Counted from the stretch's first letter, positions 1 through 9,346 are shown. The stretch: 33,560 nt of DNA from an uncultured Bacilli bacterium (GCA_947589535.1 CANQAS010000008.1:1-33560); one strand, 5' to 3'. Notes: a model not told the origin generated them from the sequence alone. Made by a program: numbers and translations.

Positions 1-88
1 AAAAACTAAATATAAACTAATATAGGTTAAATAAAAACTTATATGGACTATATTAATAAAAACATTAAAACCATATCAATCACAATTT

Positions 89-165
89 AAAAAAAGGCAA
101 CAAATTCACAATGGAATATTAATCAAATGATGGATGTTTTCTAAAGAGTATGTTTTAAATTAAAA
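89..165 (+). repeat. Intergenic element copy A (diverged direct repeat of 17849-17925)
   Basis: Ungapped 89-120 vs 17849-17880 matches 26/32 (AAAAAA.G..AA.AAATTCA.AA.GGAATATT). About 21 nt further on, taaagagtatgtttta vs taaaaactatgtttta matches 14/16 after a 1-nt spacing difference. Confidence 0.5.
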
Positions 166-181
166 AAAGAAACTTTCGTTT

Positions 182-601
182 CTACTTAATATAACCGTTT
201 GTTTTAAAAATTTCTATTGTATTTTCCTCAGATGTTTCTCCAACAATCCTATTTAACGTTGTTTCTTCTTCTCCGTTTGTTATAAAAGCAATGGTTGGAG
301 TTCCACTAATGTTTATATATGTTTTAAATTCATTAAATTCATCTTCGCTAAGTTTACTATTATCTAAATGATATATTGTTATTTTGTAATTCTTTAATAC
401 CTTATTTAGCGTTGGTTTATAAGATAAGCAATGAGAGCATCCTTCATTACCTATATATATAGCGAATGACTCTTTATTAGCAATCATTTCTTTAAAATCA
501 TCTAAACTTATTTCTTTCATATACTTATTATCACTAGAACATCCTGTTAAGCATAATATAAAAACAAACATAATAATCAAAATTTTTAATATCTTTTTCA
601 T
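182..601 (-). CDS. Thioredoxin-like lipoprotein
   Basis: Lipobox LTGC after a hydrophobic signal; GNEGCSHCLSYKP (CxxC) and cis-Pro-like SGTPTIAFI motif. Confidence 0.75.
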   Translation of the reverse strand: MKKILKILIIMFVFILCLTGCSSDNKYMKEISLDDFKEMIANKESFAIYIGNEGCSHCLSYKPTLNKVLKNYKITIYHLDNSKLSEDEFNEFKTYINISGTPTIAFITNGEEETTLNRIVGETSEENTIEIFKTNGYIK

Positions 602-651
602 ATAATCACCAATATGATTTTATCACTTATTTGATTATAATACAATTAAAT

Positions 652-680
652 TTGACAATAAATTATCATTTATATATATT
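652..680 (+). promoter_or_regulatory. Sigma-70-type promoter upstream of the T4SS locus
   Basis: TTGACA (652-657), 17-nt spacer, TATATT (675-680); AGGAG before the ATG at 702. Confidence 0.55.
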
Positions 681-701
681 TGTAAGTAGGAGTATTATGG
701 T

Positions 702-1217
702 ATGTATATAACTGATAAAGATAGAAAAAATAAATATAAAAGGCTAAAAAAATATAAAGACAAAGATATTTATATTGAAAGTGATGCAATAGGTGAATTA
801 GAAAGTATATTTATAAAGTCTTTTAATGAAAAAAACTTAAATAGAAGATATGAAATTATATATGATTATATGTGTGGATACTTAGATAAAATATCAAAAG
901 ATGCATGTGATTTTAAATGTGATAAATGTATTTCTAACAGATTAAAAAAATCAGTGCATAAGACTTTCGGCTGTTGTTATTTTAGAAAAGAAGGTTTGTG
1001 TAAATATCTTGTGGATAAAAAATGTACAAGACCAAATATAACATGTAAATTATTTATGTGTGATTATGTTGAAAAGAAAATATTAGGGTATAAGTCATTG
1101 CCTAAAAACTATGTACTTTTTGATTTCTTTTTTAATAGAAAACAAAAAGAATTATTAAGAAGAAGTTTTAAAGTAAAAAAAGAAGATTTGTTATTAAAAT
1201 TAGTTGATAATGCTTAA
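702..1217 (+). CDS. Cysteine-rich protein of unknown function
   Basis: ORF with SD; about 10 Cys in a central block (MCGY, ACDFKCDKC, GCCYF, LCKY, KCTR, TCKLFMC); no signal peptide. Confidence 0.6.
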   Translation: MYITDKDRKNKYKRLKKYKDKDIYIESDAIGELESIFIKSFNEKNLNRRYEIIYDYMCGYLDKISKDACDFKCDKCISNRLKKSVHKTFGCCYFRKEGLCKYLVDKKCTRPNITCKLFMCDYVEKKILGYKSLPKNYVLFDFFFNRKQKELLRRSFKVKKEDLLLKLVDNA

Positions 1218-1254
1218 AAAAATGTTTATAATTATTTTAGTAGGAGAAAAAAAT

Positions 1255-2349
1255 ATGAAAAATATAATGGATTTTATAAAAGACAAGATATATTATATAT
1301 TCGCAGGAACAATAATATTAATAGTTTTATTAGTAATAATAAGTTCGTGTTCTAATAGTATAGGTAGAAACTATAATAATATTGAAAAAAAGATGATAGA
1401 AGCTGCTAGAAGCTATTATACAGCAAGGCAAGATAAACTTCCAAAAGAAGATGGTAGTTCAGTTAAAGTAACAATTGGTACATTAATAGATGCAGAACTA
1501 ATAAAAGAGATAAAAGATCCAAACAATAAAGAACAAACCTGTGATGGATTTGTTCAAGTTAAGTTAGTAGAAAATGATTATGCTTTTATACCATTCTTAA
1601 CCTGTAAGGGTAATTACGAACCTAAATACTTAACAGATGTAATAAAAGAATCAAAACAAGACGAATATGGTAATGGTGTTTATGAAATGAATGGTGAATA
1701 CGTTTACCGTGGAGATGACGTTAATAATTATGTTACTTTTAACAATCAAACTTGGCGAATAATAAAAGTTGATACTGATAATACAATAGAACTTATATAT
1801 TATCAAGATAGAAATAATAAGATGTACCAATGGGATACTGATTATAATTCAGAAATAGAAAGATATTATGGTGTAACAACTGATTATTTGCATAGTGATA
1901 TAAGAAAATCGTTGGTAGAATTTTACGATACTAATTTTACTAATGAATCAAAGGCTCATATAGTTGCTAAAAATATATGTATAGGTAAAAAAGCAATTGA
2001 TGCTAAAGAAAGTGCAGAGGAAGAATGCTCAGTTGTTAAAGAAAAAGAAAAAATAGGATTACTTAGAGTGTCTGATTATCCAAAGGCTAGTTTAGATTCT
2101 GGATGTATAAGTTATGATTCCGCAGAATGTAGTAATAGAAATTACTTTACTAATAGTTCTATAAATACTTGGACTTTAACAACGGTTTCTGATAATACTT
2201 ATGAAGCATATACTTTATATACTGGTGGTATTATGAAAAAAAGAGCTTCTAAATCAAATAGAATTAATCCAGTTATATACTTAGATAGTGATGTTATAAT
2301 TATAAGTGGAGATGGAACAGTAGATAATCCATATATAATAAAATATTGA
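1255..2349 (+). CDS. Membrane-anchored, pseudopilin-like surface protein
   Basis: SD taggaga before ATG 1255; N-terminal TM helix; pilin-like helix AARSYYTARQDKLP; ectodomain with several Cys. Confidence 0.55.
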   Translation: MKNIMDFIKDKIYYIFAGTIILIVLLVIISSCSNSIGRNYNNIEKKMIEAARSYYTARQDKLPKEDGSSVKVTIGTLIDAELIKEIKDPNNKEQTCDGFVQVKLVENDYAFIPFLTCKGNYEPKYLTDVIKESKQDEYGNGVYEMNGEYVYRGDDVNNYVTFNNQTWRIIKVDTDNTIELIYYQDRNNKMYQWDTDYNSEIERYYGVTTDYLHSDIRKSLVEFYDTNFTNESKAHIVAKNICIGKKAIDAKESAEEECSVVKEKEKIGLLRVSDYPKASLDSGCISYDSAECSNRNYFTNSSINTWTLTTVSDNTYEAYTLYTGGIMKKRASKSNRINPVIYLDSDVIIISGDGTVDNPYIIKY

Positions 2350-2374
2350 CAATTGTATAAAAAAAGTATAGAAT
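2346..2374 (+). promoter_or_regulatory. Strong promoter for the pilin gene
   Basis: TTGACA (2346-2351), 17-nt spacer, TAGAAT (2369-2374); the -35 overlaps the TGA stop of the preceding ORF. Confidence 0.65.
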
Positions 2375-2399
2375 TGAAATATATAATGAGGAGGTTATT

Positions 2400-2795
2400 A
2401 TGAGTAAAGTAACTATGTGGCTATTAGCTGGAGCCGCAAAAGGAACAACAGCAGCTGGAGGAAAAGCAAATGTAGTATCACTTGGTGCGGACTGTCCAGA
2501 TGAAATGCAAGCTATAGTAAATATTTTTAAATTTGCTTTAACAGCAATTCAATGGTTAGTTCCAATCTTGTTAATTTTATGGGGAACTATAGATTTAGTA
2601 AAAGCAGTAGTTGCAGGTAAAGAAGAAGATATTAAGAAAAACCAAAAAGCTTTAATAAAAAGAGTTATTTCTGCTGTTATAGTTTTCTTGTTACCACTTG
2701 CAGTAAGCATCTTAATGGGATTAATTGGAACTGAAGGATGGAAGACATGCTGGGATGGAGCAGAAGCTAAAATAGATTTAAATGATTTAAATTAG
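2400..2795 (+). CDS. VirB2/TrbC-like pilin-type protein
   Basis: 131 aa; two hydrophobic helices around a short charged loop (TIDLVKAVVAGKEEDIKKNQKALIKR), typical of VirB2-like pilins; first of the T4SS cluster. Confidence 0.65.
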   Translation: MSKVTMWLLAGAAKGTTAAGGKANVVSLGADCPDEMQAIVNIFKFALTAIQWLVPILLILWGTIDLVKAVVAGKEEDIKKNQKALIKRVISAVIVFLLPLAVSILMGLIGTEGWKTCWDGAEAKIDLNDLN

Positions 2796-2811
2796 ATAGC
2801 TAATATAAAAT

Positions 2812-2848
2812 CTTTTTAAGGTAATTTCCTTTAAAAGGTTTTTTTTTG
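2812..2848 (+). terminator. Intrinsic terminator after the pilin gene
   Basis: ctttttaagg-taattt-cctttaaaagg followed by a T run. Confidence 0.6.
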
Positions 2849-2902
2849 ATTAAAAAGATGTTATTATATATTATGTATAAATATATGGTAGAAGGTGTAA
2901 AC

Positions 2903-3685
2903 ATGAAAAAAAATATATTTACTTTATTATTAACTTTTATAATGATGTTTATTCCAGTTTTGGGTGTTAATGCTGATGATTCATTTGATGCTGGAGAATG
3001 TATTAAAGATTTTGGTTCAATAAAGTTAAAAGAAACTGGTAGCAATAATGATGCAGGTGGGAAAGTAGTATTTAAAAATAAGAAAAATAATAGTACTTGG
3101 AGTACAAAAACAGTTACGTTTGATGCAAAAGTAGAATCTACTACCGGACATAAAATTAAAACTATTGGTTATAGTATTAAATCAAAAGATGGATATTCTT
3201 GTACAGGGGTTGTTAAAGGTACTAGTATAGAAAACAATACAGGTCATGTTACGGTAAGTGTCACTATAGATAAAGGATACGTAAGTAAGATGGCATTTTG
3301 GGGAAAAAGCGTTAACAGAAATAATCCTTCAAAAGGGGATATGACAGAGTCAAATATTATAAATGTAAAAAGGGAAATGACTGAAGATGAATTAAAAGAA
3401 ATTGATGAGGAACTTGATATTACTACTGGTGAAACTCTTCAGTGTGATACATTAGATGATTTATTAGGTAAGTATTGGACTTGGGTTATGATTTTAATGC
3501 CTGTATTAACTTTACTACTTATGACTATAGATTTTGTTGGCGCAATGTTAGCAAGCGATTCAGACGCATTAAAAAAGGCAGGAAGCAAAGCATTTAAAAG
3601 AACTATTGCACTGGTAATATTACTATTATTACCTGTTATAATAAATTTACTATTTAAAATATTTAGTATAGAAACTTGTTTCTAG
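2903..3685 (+). CDS. Secreted ectodomain fused to a VirB2-like two-TM module
   Basis: Signal peptide MKKNIFTLLLTFIMMFIPVLGVNA; C-terminal TIDFVGAMLASDSDALKKAGSKAFKRTIALVILLLLPVIINLLFKIFSIETC parallels the 2400-2795 protein. Confidence 0.65.
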   Translation: MKKNIFTLLLTFIMMFIPVLGVNADDSFDAGECIKDFGSIKLKETGSNNDAGGKVVFKNKKNNSTWSTKTVTFDAKVESTTGHKIKTIGYSIKSKDGYSCTGVVKGTSIENNTGHVTVSVTIDKGYVSKMAFWGKSVNRNNPSKGDMTESNIINVKREMTEDELKEIDEELDITTGETLQCDTLDDLLGKYWTWVMILMPVLTLLLMTIDFVGAMLASDSDALKKAGSKAFKRTIALVILLLLPVIINLLFKIFSIETCF

Positions 3686-3694
3686 GAGGTTATT

Positions 3695-4780
3695 ATGAGT
3701 ACACTAATGGGTTGGCTAACAATTCCAAGAACTTTATTTTTATGGCTCGATACGATTGTATTTGCACTTATTGATGATGTATATGATTTATTTCAAATTT
3801 TTGCAAAAAACCAGATATTTAGTGATGATGCAGTTAGTGCTTTAATGAATAATATTTACGTTTTGGTAAGTTTGGTTGCGTTTTTTAGACTTGCTATGTT
3901 ACTTGTTAATGCAATAATAGACCCTGAAAAATTATTCGCTAAAAAAGAGGGCTTGGGAAATATATTTGGAAGAACTCTTATTATGCTTGTGTTATTAGTT
4001 ACTTCTCCTATAATATTTAATGCATTGGCAGAAATACAAGGTAAGATAGTAGATAACAATGTTATACCTAGGGTTATAATAGGTTCGAATGGATCTAATA
4101 ATATTGAAACAAAGAAAAACAGTAATTATTTTTCAAATGCAGGTAAAACAATGCAAAAAATTGTTATAACTACATTAATAAAACCAGAAGATGAATTCTT
4201 TATAGATGGTGAAGAAGGTGTTACAAACTATTTAAATGATAAGGCTATTGCAGATGATTCCAAACAAGGGCCAAAGGAATTAGTTGATCAAGGATACGTT
4301 GATACTAGTATATGTAAGAAAACATGTCAAAAAGCAATGGCACAATACCATCAAATGATTTCTCAAACATCTAAAGGTGGTTTTAAATTAAGAAGATTAC
4401 TTGGATATATTGGTGGATCTGCAGAGGTTCCACAAGAAGGCTCTAATGGTGATTCAGAAGATTTATATTATTATGAATACTATGCACTTATAACGACGAT
4501 AACAGGTGGATTTTTAACTTATGTTATGTTAAGTTGGAGTATTGATATTGCAGTTCGTTCAGTAGAACTTGCAGTATTACGTCTTATAAGCCCATTATTT
4601 ATTGCAACAATAGTTGATCCGAAATCAACTGCAAGTGGAGGATACTTTAATAACTGGCTTAAAAGGTATGGCAAGACATACGCAGATTTATTCTTAAAAT
4701 TAGCAATTATATCTTTAGCAATACTAATGATTTCATTAATACAAGATGCTGATATATGGAATACAGTAACAGGAGGTTAG
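3695..4780 (+). CDS. VirB6/TrbL-like polytopic membrane protein, N-terminal part
   Basis: Multiple TM segments with RSVELAVLRLISPLFIATIVDPKS and GGYFNNWLKRYGKTYADLFLKLAIISLAI, typical of Gram-positive VirB6-like proteins. Confidence 0.7.
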   Translation: MSTLMGWLTIPRTLFLWLDTIVFALIDDVYDLFQIFAKNQIFSDDAVSALMNNIYVLVSLVAFFRLAMLLVNAIIDPEKLFAKKEGLGNIFGRTLIMLVLLVTSPIIFNALAEIQGKIVDNNVIPRVIIGSNGSNNIETKKNSNYFSNAGKTMQKIVITTLIKPEDEFFIDGEEGVTNYLNDKAIADDSKQGPKELVDQGYVDTSICKKTCQKAMAQYHQMISQTSKGGFKLRRLLGYIGGSAEVPQEGSNGDSEDLYYYEYYALITTITGGFLTYVMLSWSIDIAVRSVELAVLRLISPLFIATIVDPKSTASGGYFNNWLKRYGKTYADLFLKLAIISLAILMISLIQDADIWNTVTGG

Positions 4781-4784
4781 GATT

Positions 4785-6044
4785 ATGACTAGATTAATTA
4801 GAATATTTCTATTATATGCAATATTAATATTTGCAAAAAAAGCACCTAAGATGATCACTGATCTTCTTAATATTAAGAGCGAGGGTATAGGTCTTAAAGG
4901 ATTAAATATTAAAAATAAGATGGGTGAAGCTGCCATTGTTGGTGGTGCTGTTAAAAAAGGAATGTCTGTAGTTCATGGTAAAGTAAGACAAGGGGCTGTT
5001 GGGTTTGCTTCTGGTTATTTAAATGGTAAGGGAAACCCATTAAAAAAAGATGGTATTAAAAGTAGATTAAAGAGTGCAGGAAAAGGTTTAGCTACAGGTT
5101 TTGCAAACGGTGGAGCTGCTGCTGCTGAAAATCTAAAGAATGGTAGAGATGGACTTGAAGGTTTAGCTAAAAGCATTTGGACTAATACAAAAGAGGCCAC
5201 TAGAGGAAAAGAACCTACTTTTTTAGAAAGAATTGGAGCAAAATTTGATTCTTTAACTGCCAACATAGGCTCATTAGGTTTTTCTGGTCTTGATCAAGCT
5301 CGTGCTGGTGAAATGAAAGAAATGCAAAATAATCTAGGAAAAAAAGTTGGTAAGGAAGAAGCAATTAAGATTGTTTCAATGCTAAATCACAAACATAATG
5401 TAAATGGAAGAATTGATTTTCATAACGATGAAGAATTTGAAAGATATAAAAAAGATTTGAAGGCTATTACAGAGGCATATTCCGCTGATAAAATGTATGA
5501 TATCTTATTTGACATGAGTAGTGTTACAGACCCTTCTGGAGCTTTAATTGGTAATGCTGGAGGATTAGCAGCTATGGATGCTTATGCTTCTAGAGATCGA
5601 TTGAGTTTTGCTACGAATGCTATGGATTATATAGATGTTGATGAAATAGACAAGAAAGGGTCTAGTTTATTGTTTAGAAAAGATCTTTTAGTAGAAAGAG
5701 GAAAAGCTTTAGATAAAATTAATACTGAATGGCAGAGTTATTTGGAAATGCAACAGGCAGATCCAAATAATACGGTAAAATTACAAGAGCGATTAGTTAA
5801 AGTTCAAAAAGCTATTAAATCCGCTGATGATTCAGGCGTATTTAATGAAAAGTATGGTGTTGATGCTTTAAATTTATCATTGGATGTTACTACAGATCCT
5901 ACAACTGGGGCAACTACTTATGGAGTAGGTAATTTAGGTGATATTGGTGGATATATATTAACTAATAATAAAAAGATTAAAGGTGTTGAAAACGATATAG
6001 CAAGAATGCAAACAGTAGAACCTAAAAAGTCTGATGATAAATAA
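4785..6044 (+). CDS. VirB6-like C-terminal part: one TM plus a long cytoplasmic domain
   Basis: Starts MTRLIRIFLLYAILIFAKKAPKMITDLLNI, like the last helix of VirB6-type proteins, then a Gly/Ala/Lys-rich region; SD aggagg overlaps the end of the preceding ORF. Confidence 0.6.
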   Translation: MTRLIRIFLLYAILIFAKKAPKMITDLLNIKSEGIGLKGLNIKNKMGEAAIVGGAVKKGMSVVHGKVRQGAVGFASGYLNGKGNPLKKDGIKSRLKSAGKGLATGFANGGAAAAENLKNGRDGLEGLAKSIWTNTKEATRGKEPTFLERIGAKFDSLTANIGSLGFSGLDQARAGEMKEMQNNLGKKVGKEEAIKIVSMLNHKHNVNGRIDFHNDEEFERYKKDLKAITEAYSADKMYDILFDMSSVTDPSGALIGNAGGLAAMDAYASRDRLSFATNAMDYIDVDEIDKKGSSLLFRKDLLVERGKALDKINTEWQSYLEMQQADPNNTVKLQERLVKVQKAIKSADDSGVFNEKYGVDALNLSLDVTTDPTTGATTYGVGNLGDIGGYILTNNKKIKGVENDIARMQTVEPKKSDDK

Positions 6045-6061
6045 TGGAAAGGGGAATATAG

Positions 6062-6379
6062 ATGGAAGGAAATTATTTGATACCTGCGAACTCTAAGAGA
6101 GCGCAACTAATATTTAATATATTTAGGCCGGTGGATTTAACTATTGCTTCTGTTGGAGCGGCTATAACGATTATATTATTTATTATAGTTCAGCCACAAA
6201 CTCTATTATGGGCAATAGTTGTATTGCTACCGATACTAATATGTGCATTTTTGGTAATACCAGTACCAAATTATCACAATATGCTGTGTGTACTTCAAAA
6301 TATATATAAGTATTACTTTGAAGAAAGACAACAGTTTAAATGGAAGGGATGGTGTGTGAAAGATGAGTTCAAAGACTAA
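6062..6379 (+). CDS. VirB3/PrgI-like small membrane protein
   Basis: 105 aa; N-terminal IPANSKRAQLIFNIFRPVDL, two TM helices, lies directly before VirB4. Confidence 0.7.
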   Translation: MEGNYLIPANSKRAQLIFNIFRPVDLTIASVGAAITIILFIIVQPQTLLWAIVVLLPILICAFLVIPVPNYHNMLCVLQNIYKYYFEERQQFKWKGWCVKDEFKD

Positions 6380-6914
6380 AAATACTAGCGCTAGTACTGA
6401 AAGTTTTATTCCTATTAAGACTATTATTAATAATATGATAGAGCTTGATGATGGAAATAAGGTTGCTGGAGTTAAGGTTTTTCCAAAGAATATATTTATT
6501 CTTGAAGAGTATGAACAGTTTAATGTAATTGATAATTTAAAGAATTTATATAATACTTTAGATTTTGAATTTTGGCTAGTTGTTACTGATAGACCTGTTG
6601 ATATAGCTGTTTATATAGCACAGCTTCAGTCACAGTTTAATAGTACTCAAAGTTCTTTAGCTAGAAAGTTAATCAGCCAAGATTTGCAAAAGGCAAGACA
6701 GTTTATTAATAATGATGTAACTGATGTTGAATTTTATATTTTATTTAAAGAAAAGGATGTTTCACTACTCCAAAAGAGAGTTAGACTTGTAATTAATGGT
6801 TTAGCTCAATCTGGTTTAGCATCTGCTCAGGCTAATAATGATGATTTAAGAATGCTTCTTGAAAGTTTCTTAAATGGTGGCCAAAATACTGAATTTGGGA
6901 CGGTGTTATCATGA
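6363..6914 (+). CDS. VirB4/TraC-like N-terminal domain protein
   Basis: IPIKTIINNMIELDDGNKVAGVKVFP motif; overlaps the VirB4 ATPase ORF at 6911-6914. Confidence 0.7.
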   Translation: MSSKTKNTSASTESFIPIKTIINNMIELDDGNKVAGVKVFPKNIFILEEYEQFNVIDNLKNLYNTLDFEFWLVVTDRPVDIAVYIAQLQSQFNSTQSSLARKLISQDLQKARQFINNDVTDVEFYILFKEKDVSLLQKRVRLVINGLAQSGLASAQANNDDLRMLLESFLNGGQNTEFGTVLS

Positions 6915-8701
6915 TGAATATTAAAAAAGAATTAGCGCCTAAGGGGCTAGAATTTAAACCATCTGAGTTTATTATTAGTGACAAATGGTGTACGATTTTA
7001 ACGGTTGTATCTTATCCAAAATATATTCAACCTGGTTTTTTAGCAAGTATAACTAGTAATGCTGGTGTAAAAATAGTTATTAAACACATACCGCTTCCTT
7101 TTTCTATTATGTCTAAGATGCTTAATAAACAGTTAGCAGAGTTAAAGGCTGAGTACGAAAAGGAAAATGATAAAACAGCACAAGAGCAGATAAGACAAGA
7201 TTATGATTCATTAAACGAATTTATCCAAATGATAACTGCAAATCAATCAAAGATTTTTGATTTCCAAATGCATGTCGTAGTAACTGCTAATACCAAGGAA
7301 GAATTAGATCAAAAGAAATTGCAGATTAAAAACTATTTAGAGGCTATGGAATTAAGAGCAATTCCTTTAAGATTTGAACAAAAGAAAGTGTTAAAGTCCA
7401 TAATACCAATCTTTCCAAAACAAGATATAGAAGATCAAATAGGTACTCCTATTACTTCTAATACTATTGCTGCCATGTATCCATTTATATTCGATAGTTT
7501 AAAAGATCCAGGTTTATCTTGTTTATTTGGTATAGATTTTTCTGGTGGTGTAGTATTATTCAACCAATTCTTATATCAAATAAGAAAAGAACATAATAGA
7601 AATAACGCTAATATGATTATTCTTGGTACATCAGGATCTGGTAAATCAACAGCTGCTAAATTACTTCTTAGAACTCATATAAGAAATGGTTGTAAGATAG
7701 TTGCAATTGACCCAGAAGGTGAACTTGATGAAATGACCAAGAAAATGCAAGGTGATTTCATTGATCTTGGTAAAGGTGGAGAATTCGGTATGATTAATCC
7801 ACTAGAAGTTATTCTTGAAGCTGATGATGAGGAATTAAAAGAAGGATTAGGATATACAGTATTAACTAAAACTTTGCAATTTTTAAAAGCATTTATGAAG
7901 TATTATGATCCATCAATAACTGAAGATGTACTTACTATGTTTAGTGAAATAGCGCAGTTAACATATCAAAGATTTGGTATATCTTTTGAAACTGATTTTT
8001 CTAATTTATCTTCAGCACAATATCCAACTTTTTCAGATTTATATGAAACATTAGCAAGAAGATTAGAAGCTTATGGTGATCAAATGACTCATGAAAGGGA
8101 TATCTTGGAAAAATTGGAATTAAAGATAAGACCTTTAGTAAAAGAATTAAAGTTCTATTTCGACGGACATACAACAATTACTACTAGAAGTAATTTTATA
8201 GTATTTAATATTAGGGATTTAATGAACGCGGATGAAAATATTAGAAATGCTTTATTCTTTAACGTGTTAAAATACGCATGGAGTCATTGTTTAGATAAGA
8301 CTGTAAATTCTATTATGTATGTTGATGAAGCTCATATTTTATTATCTGGCAATAACACTATAGGAGCCGATTTCTTAGCACAAATTCAAAGACGTGCTCG
8401 TAAGTATAATAGTGGTACAATTCTTATAACACAACAACCTAGTGACTTTGCTTCCCAATCATTAATTGTTCAAGGTAAGGCAATATTTGATAATGCTTCT
8501 TATTATTTAATAATGGGATTAAAAAAACAAGCAGCAGAAGATTTAGCACAATTAATTGATTTAAATGAACAAGAAAAGGATAGTATTAAAAAGTATAATC
8601 AGGGTGAAGCTTTATTCGTTTGTGGTAGTAGAAGAATGAGAATAGATGTAATTCTAACCGAACCTGAATTAGATTCATTCGGTTCTGGTGGAGGTCTATA
8701 A
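6911..8701 (+). CDS. virB4: VirB4-like T4SS ATPase
   Basis: Walker A GTSGSGKST; Walker B-like SIMYVDEAH; FLAQIQRRARKYNSGTILITQQPSDF. Confidence 0.9.
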   Translation: MMNIKKELAPKGLEFKPSEFIISDKWCTILTVVSYPKYIQPGFLASITSNAGVKIVIKHIPLPFSIMSKMLNKQLAELKAEYEKENDKTAQEQIRQDYDSLNEFIQMITANQSKIFDFQMHVVVTANTKEELDQKKLQIKNYLEAMELRAIPLRFEQKKVLKSIIPIFPKQDIEDQIGTPITSNTIAAMYPFIFDSLKDPGLSCLFGIDFSGGVVLFNQFLYQIRKEHNRNNANMIILGTSGSGKSTAAKLLLRTHIRNGCKIVAIDPEGELDEMTKKMQGDFIDLGKGGEFGMINPLEVILEADDEELKEGLGYTVLTKTLQFLKAFMKYYDPSITEDVLTMFSEIAQLTYQRFGISFETDFSNLSSAQYPTFSDLYETLARRLEAYGDQMTHERDILEKLELKIRPLVKELKFYFDGHTTITTRSNFIVFNIRDLMNADENIRNALFFNVLKYAWSHCLDKTVNSIMYVDEAHILLSGNNTIGADFLAQIQRRARKYNSGTILITQQPSDFASQSLIVQGKAIFDNASYYLIMGLKKQAAEDLAQLIDLNEQEKDSIKKYNQGEALFVCGSRRMRIDVILTEPELDSFGSGGGL

Positions 8702-8719
8702 TACAAAGGAGTAAAAGTT

Positions 8720-9073
8720 ATGAATAGATACGAAGTACAAGATAGAATAGATGAATTAGAAGATCTTATAAGTACTGAAACTGACCCAACAAGAAAGGCA
8801 GCTTTACAGAAAATGAAAGATGATTATGAAGTTCAATTAAGAGAACTTGACATGGATTCTAATAATAGAACTAAAGGACAGAAAATAGGCGCTGGATTAG
8901 GTAGGCTTAGTGGTATGGTTGTTGGATTAGTTGCTGGTGAATTAGAAAGTTGTGTAACTGGAAAAGATATTAAAAAGACTAGGGGAAAATATGCTGATGG
9001 CGGTGAGTCAATTGGTAGTGCTATTGGTGGAATAGCAGAAAGATTGATTGATGCTAGAAGGAGAAGAAAATGA
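8720..9073 (+). CDS. Small protein with coiled-coil N-terminus and glycine-rich segment
   Basis: SD aaaggag; N-terminal charged helix, then GAGLGRLSGMVVGLVAGE. Confidence 0.55.
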   Translation: MNRYEVQDRIDELEDLISTETDPTRKAALQKMKDDYEVQLRELDMDSNNRTKGQKIGAGLGRLSGMVVGLVAGELESCVTGKDIKKTRGKYADGGESIGSAIGGIAERLIDARRRRK

Positions 9074-9345
9074 AAACGAATGAGTTTTTGTTGATAAGAG
9101 ATAATATTCCAGTTAAATGTAGTGCTTTATCAGTATTATATTCAGAAGATAGTAACAGAGGTTTTGTAGCTTACTTTGATGGTACATTTTCTTCTGGTAA
9201 ACCAGTTTTAAAATTTGGTGAGATAAAAACTGAAAATGATGATATAATAATTGAAAATTTATCAGATGAAGAGGAATTAAAAGAGGTATATAAACAATTT
9301 ATTGATATCTATAAAAAGGCAATTATAGAATTGGAGAGTGAATAA
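9070..9345 (+). CDS. Small protein, possibly DUF1292-like
   Basis: ATGA overlap with the preceding ORF; same size and strand pattern as the 9822-10085 protein. Confidence 0.5.
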   Translation: MKTNEFLLIRDNIPVKCSALSVLYSEDSNRGFVAYFDGTFSSGKPVLKFGEIKTENDDIIIENLSDEEELKEVYKQFIDIYKKAIIELESE

Positions 9346-9346
9346 T

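Noticed and set aside
2800-3045. Minus-strand ORF
   Set aside because: Overlaps the terminator and the N-terminus of the well-supported plus-strand gene; composition not protein-like.
3856-5266. Minus-strand ORFs 3856-4059, 4736-4936 and 5015-5266
   Set aside because: Antisense shadows of the VirB6-like genes, no SD or recognisable domain.
5918-6106. Minus-strand ORF
   Set aside because: Antisense shadow across the VirB6-like/VirB3-like junction.
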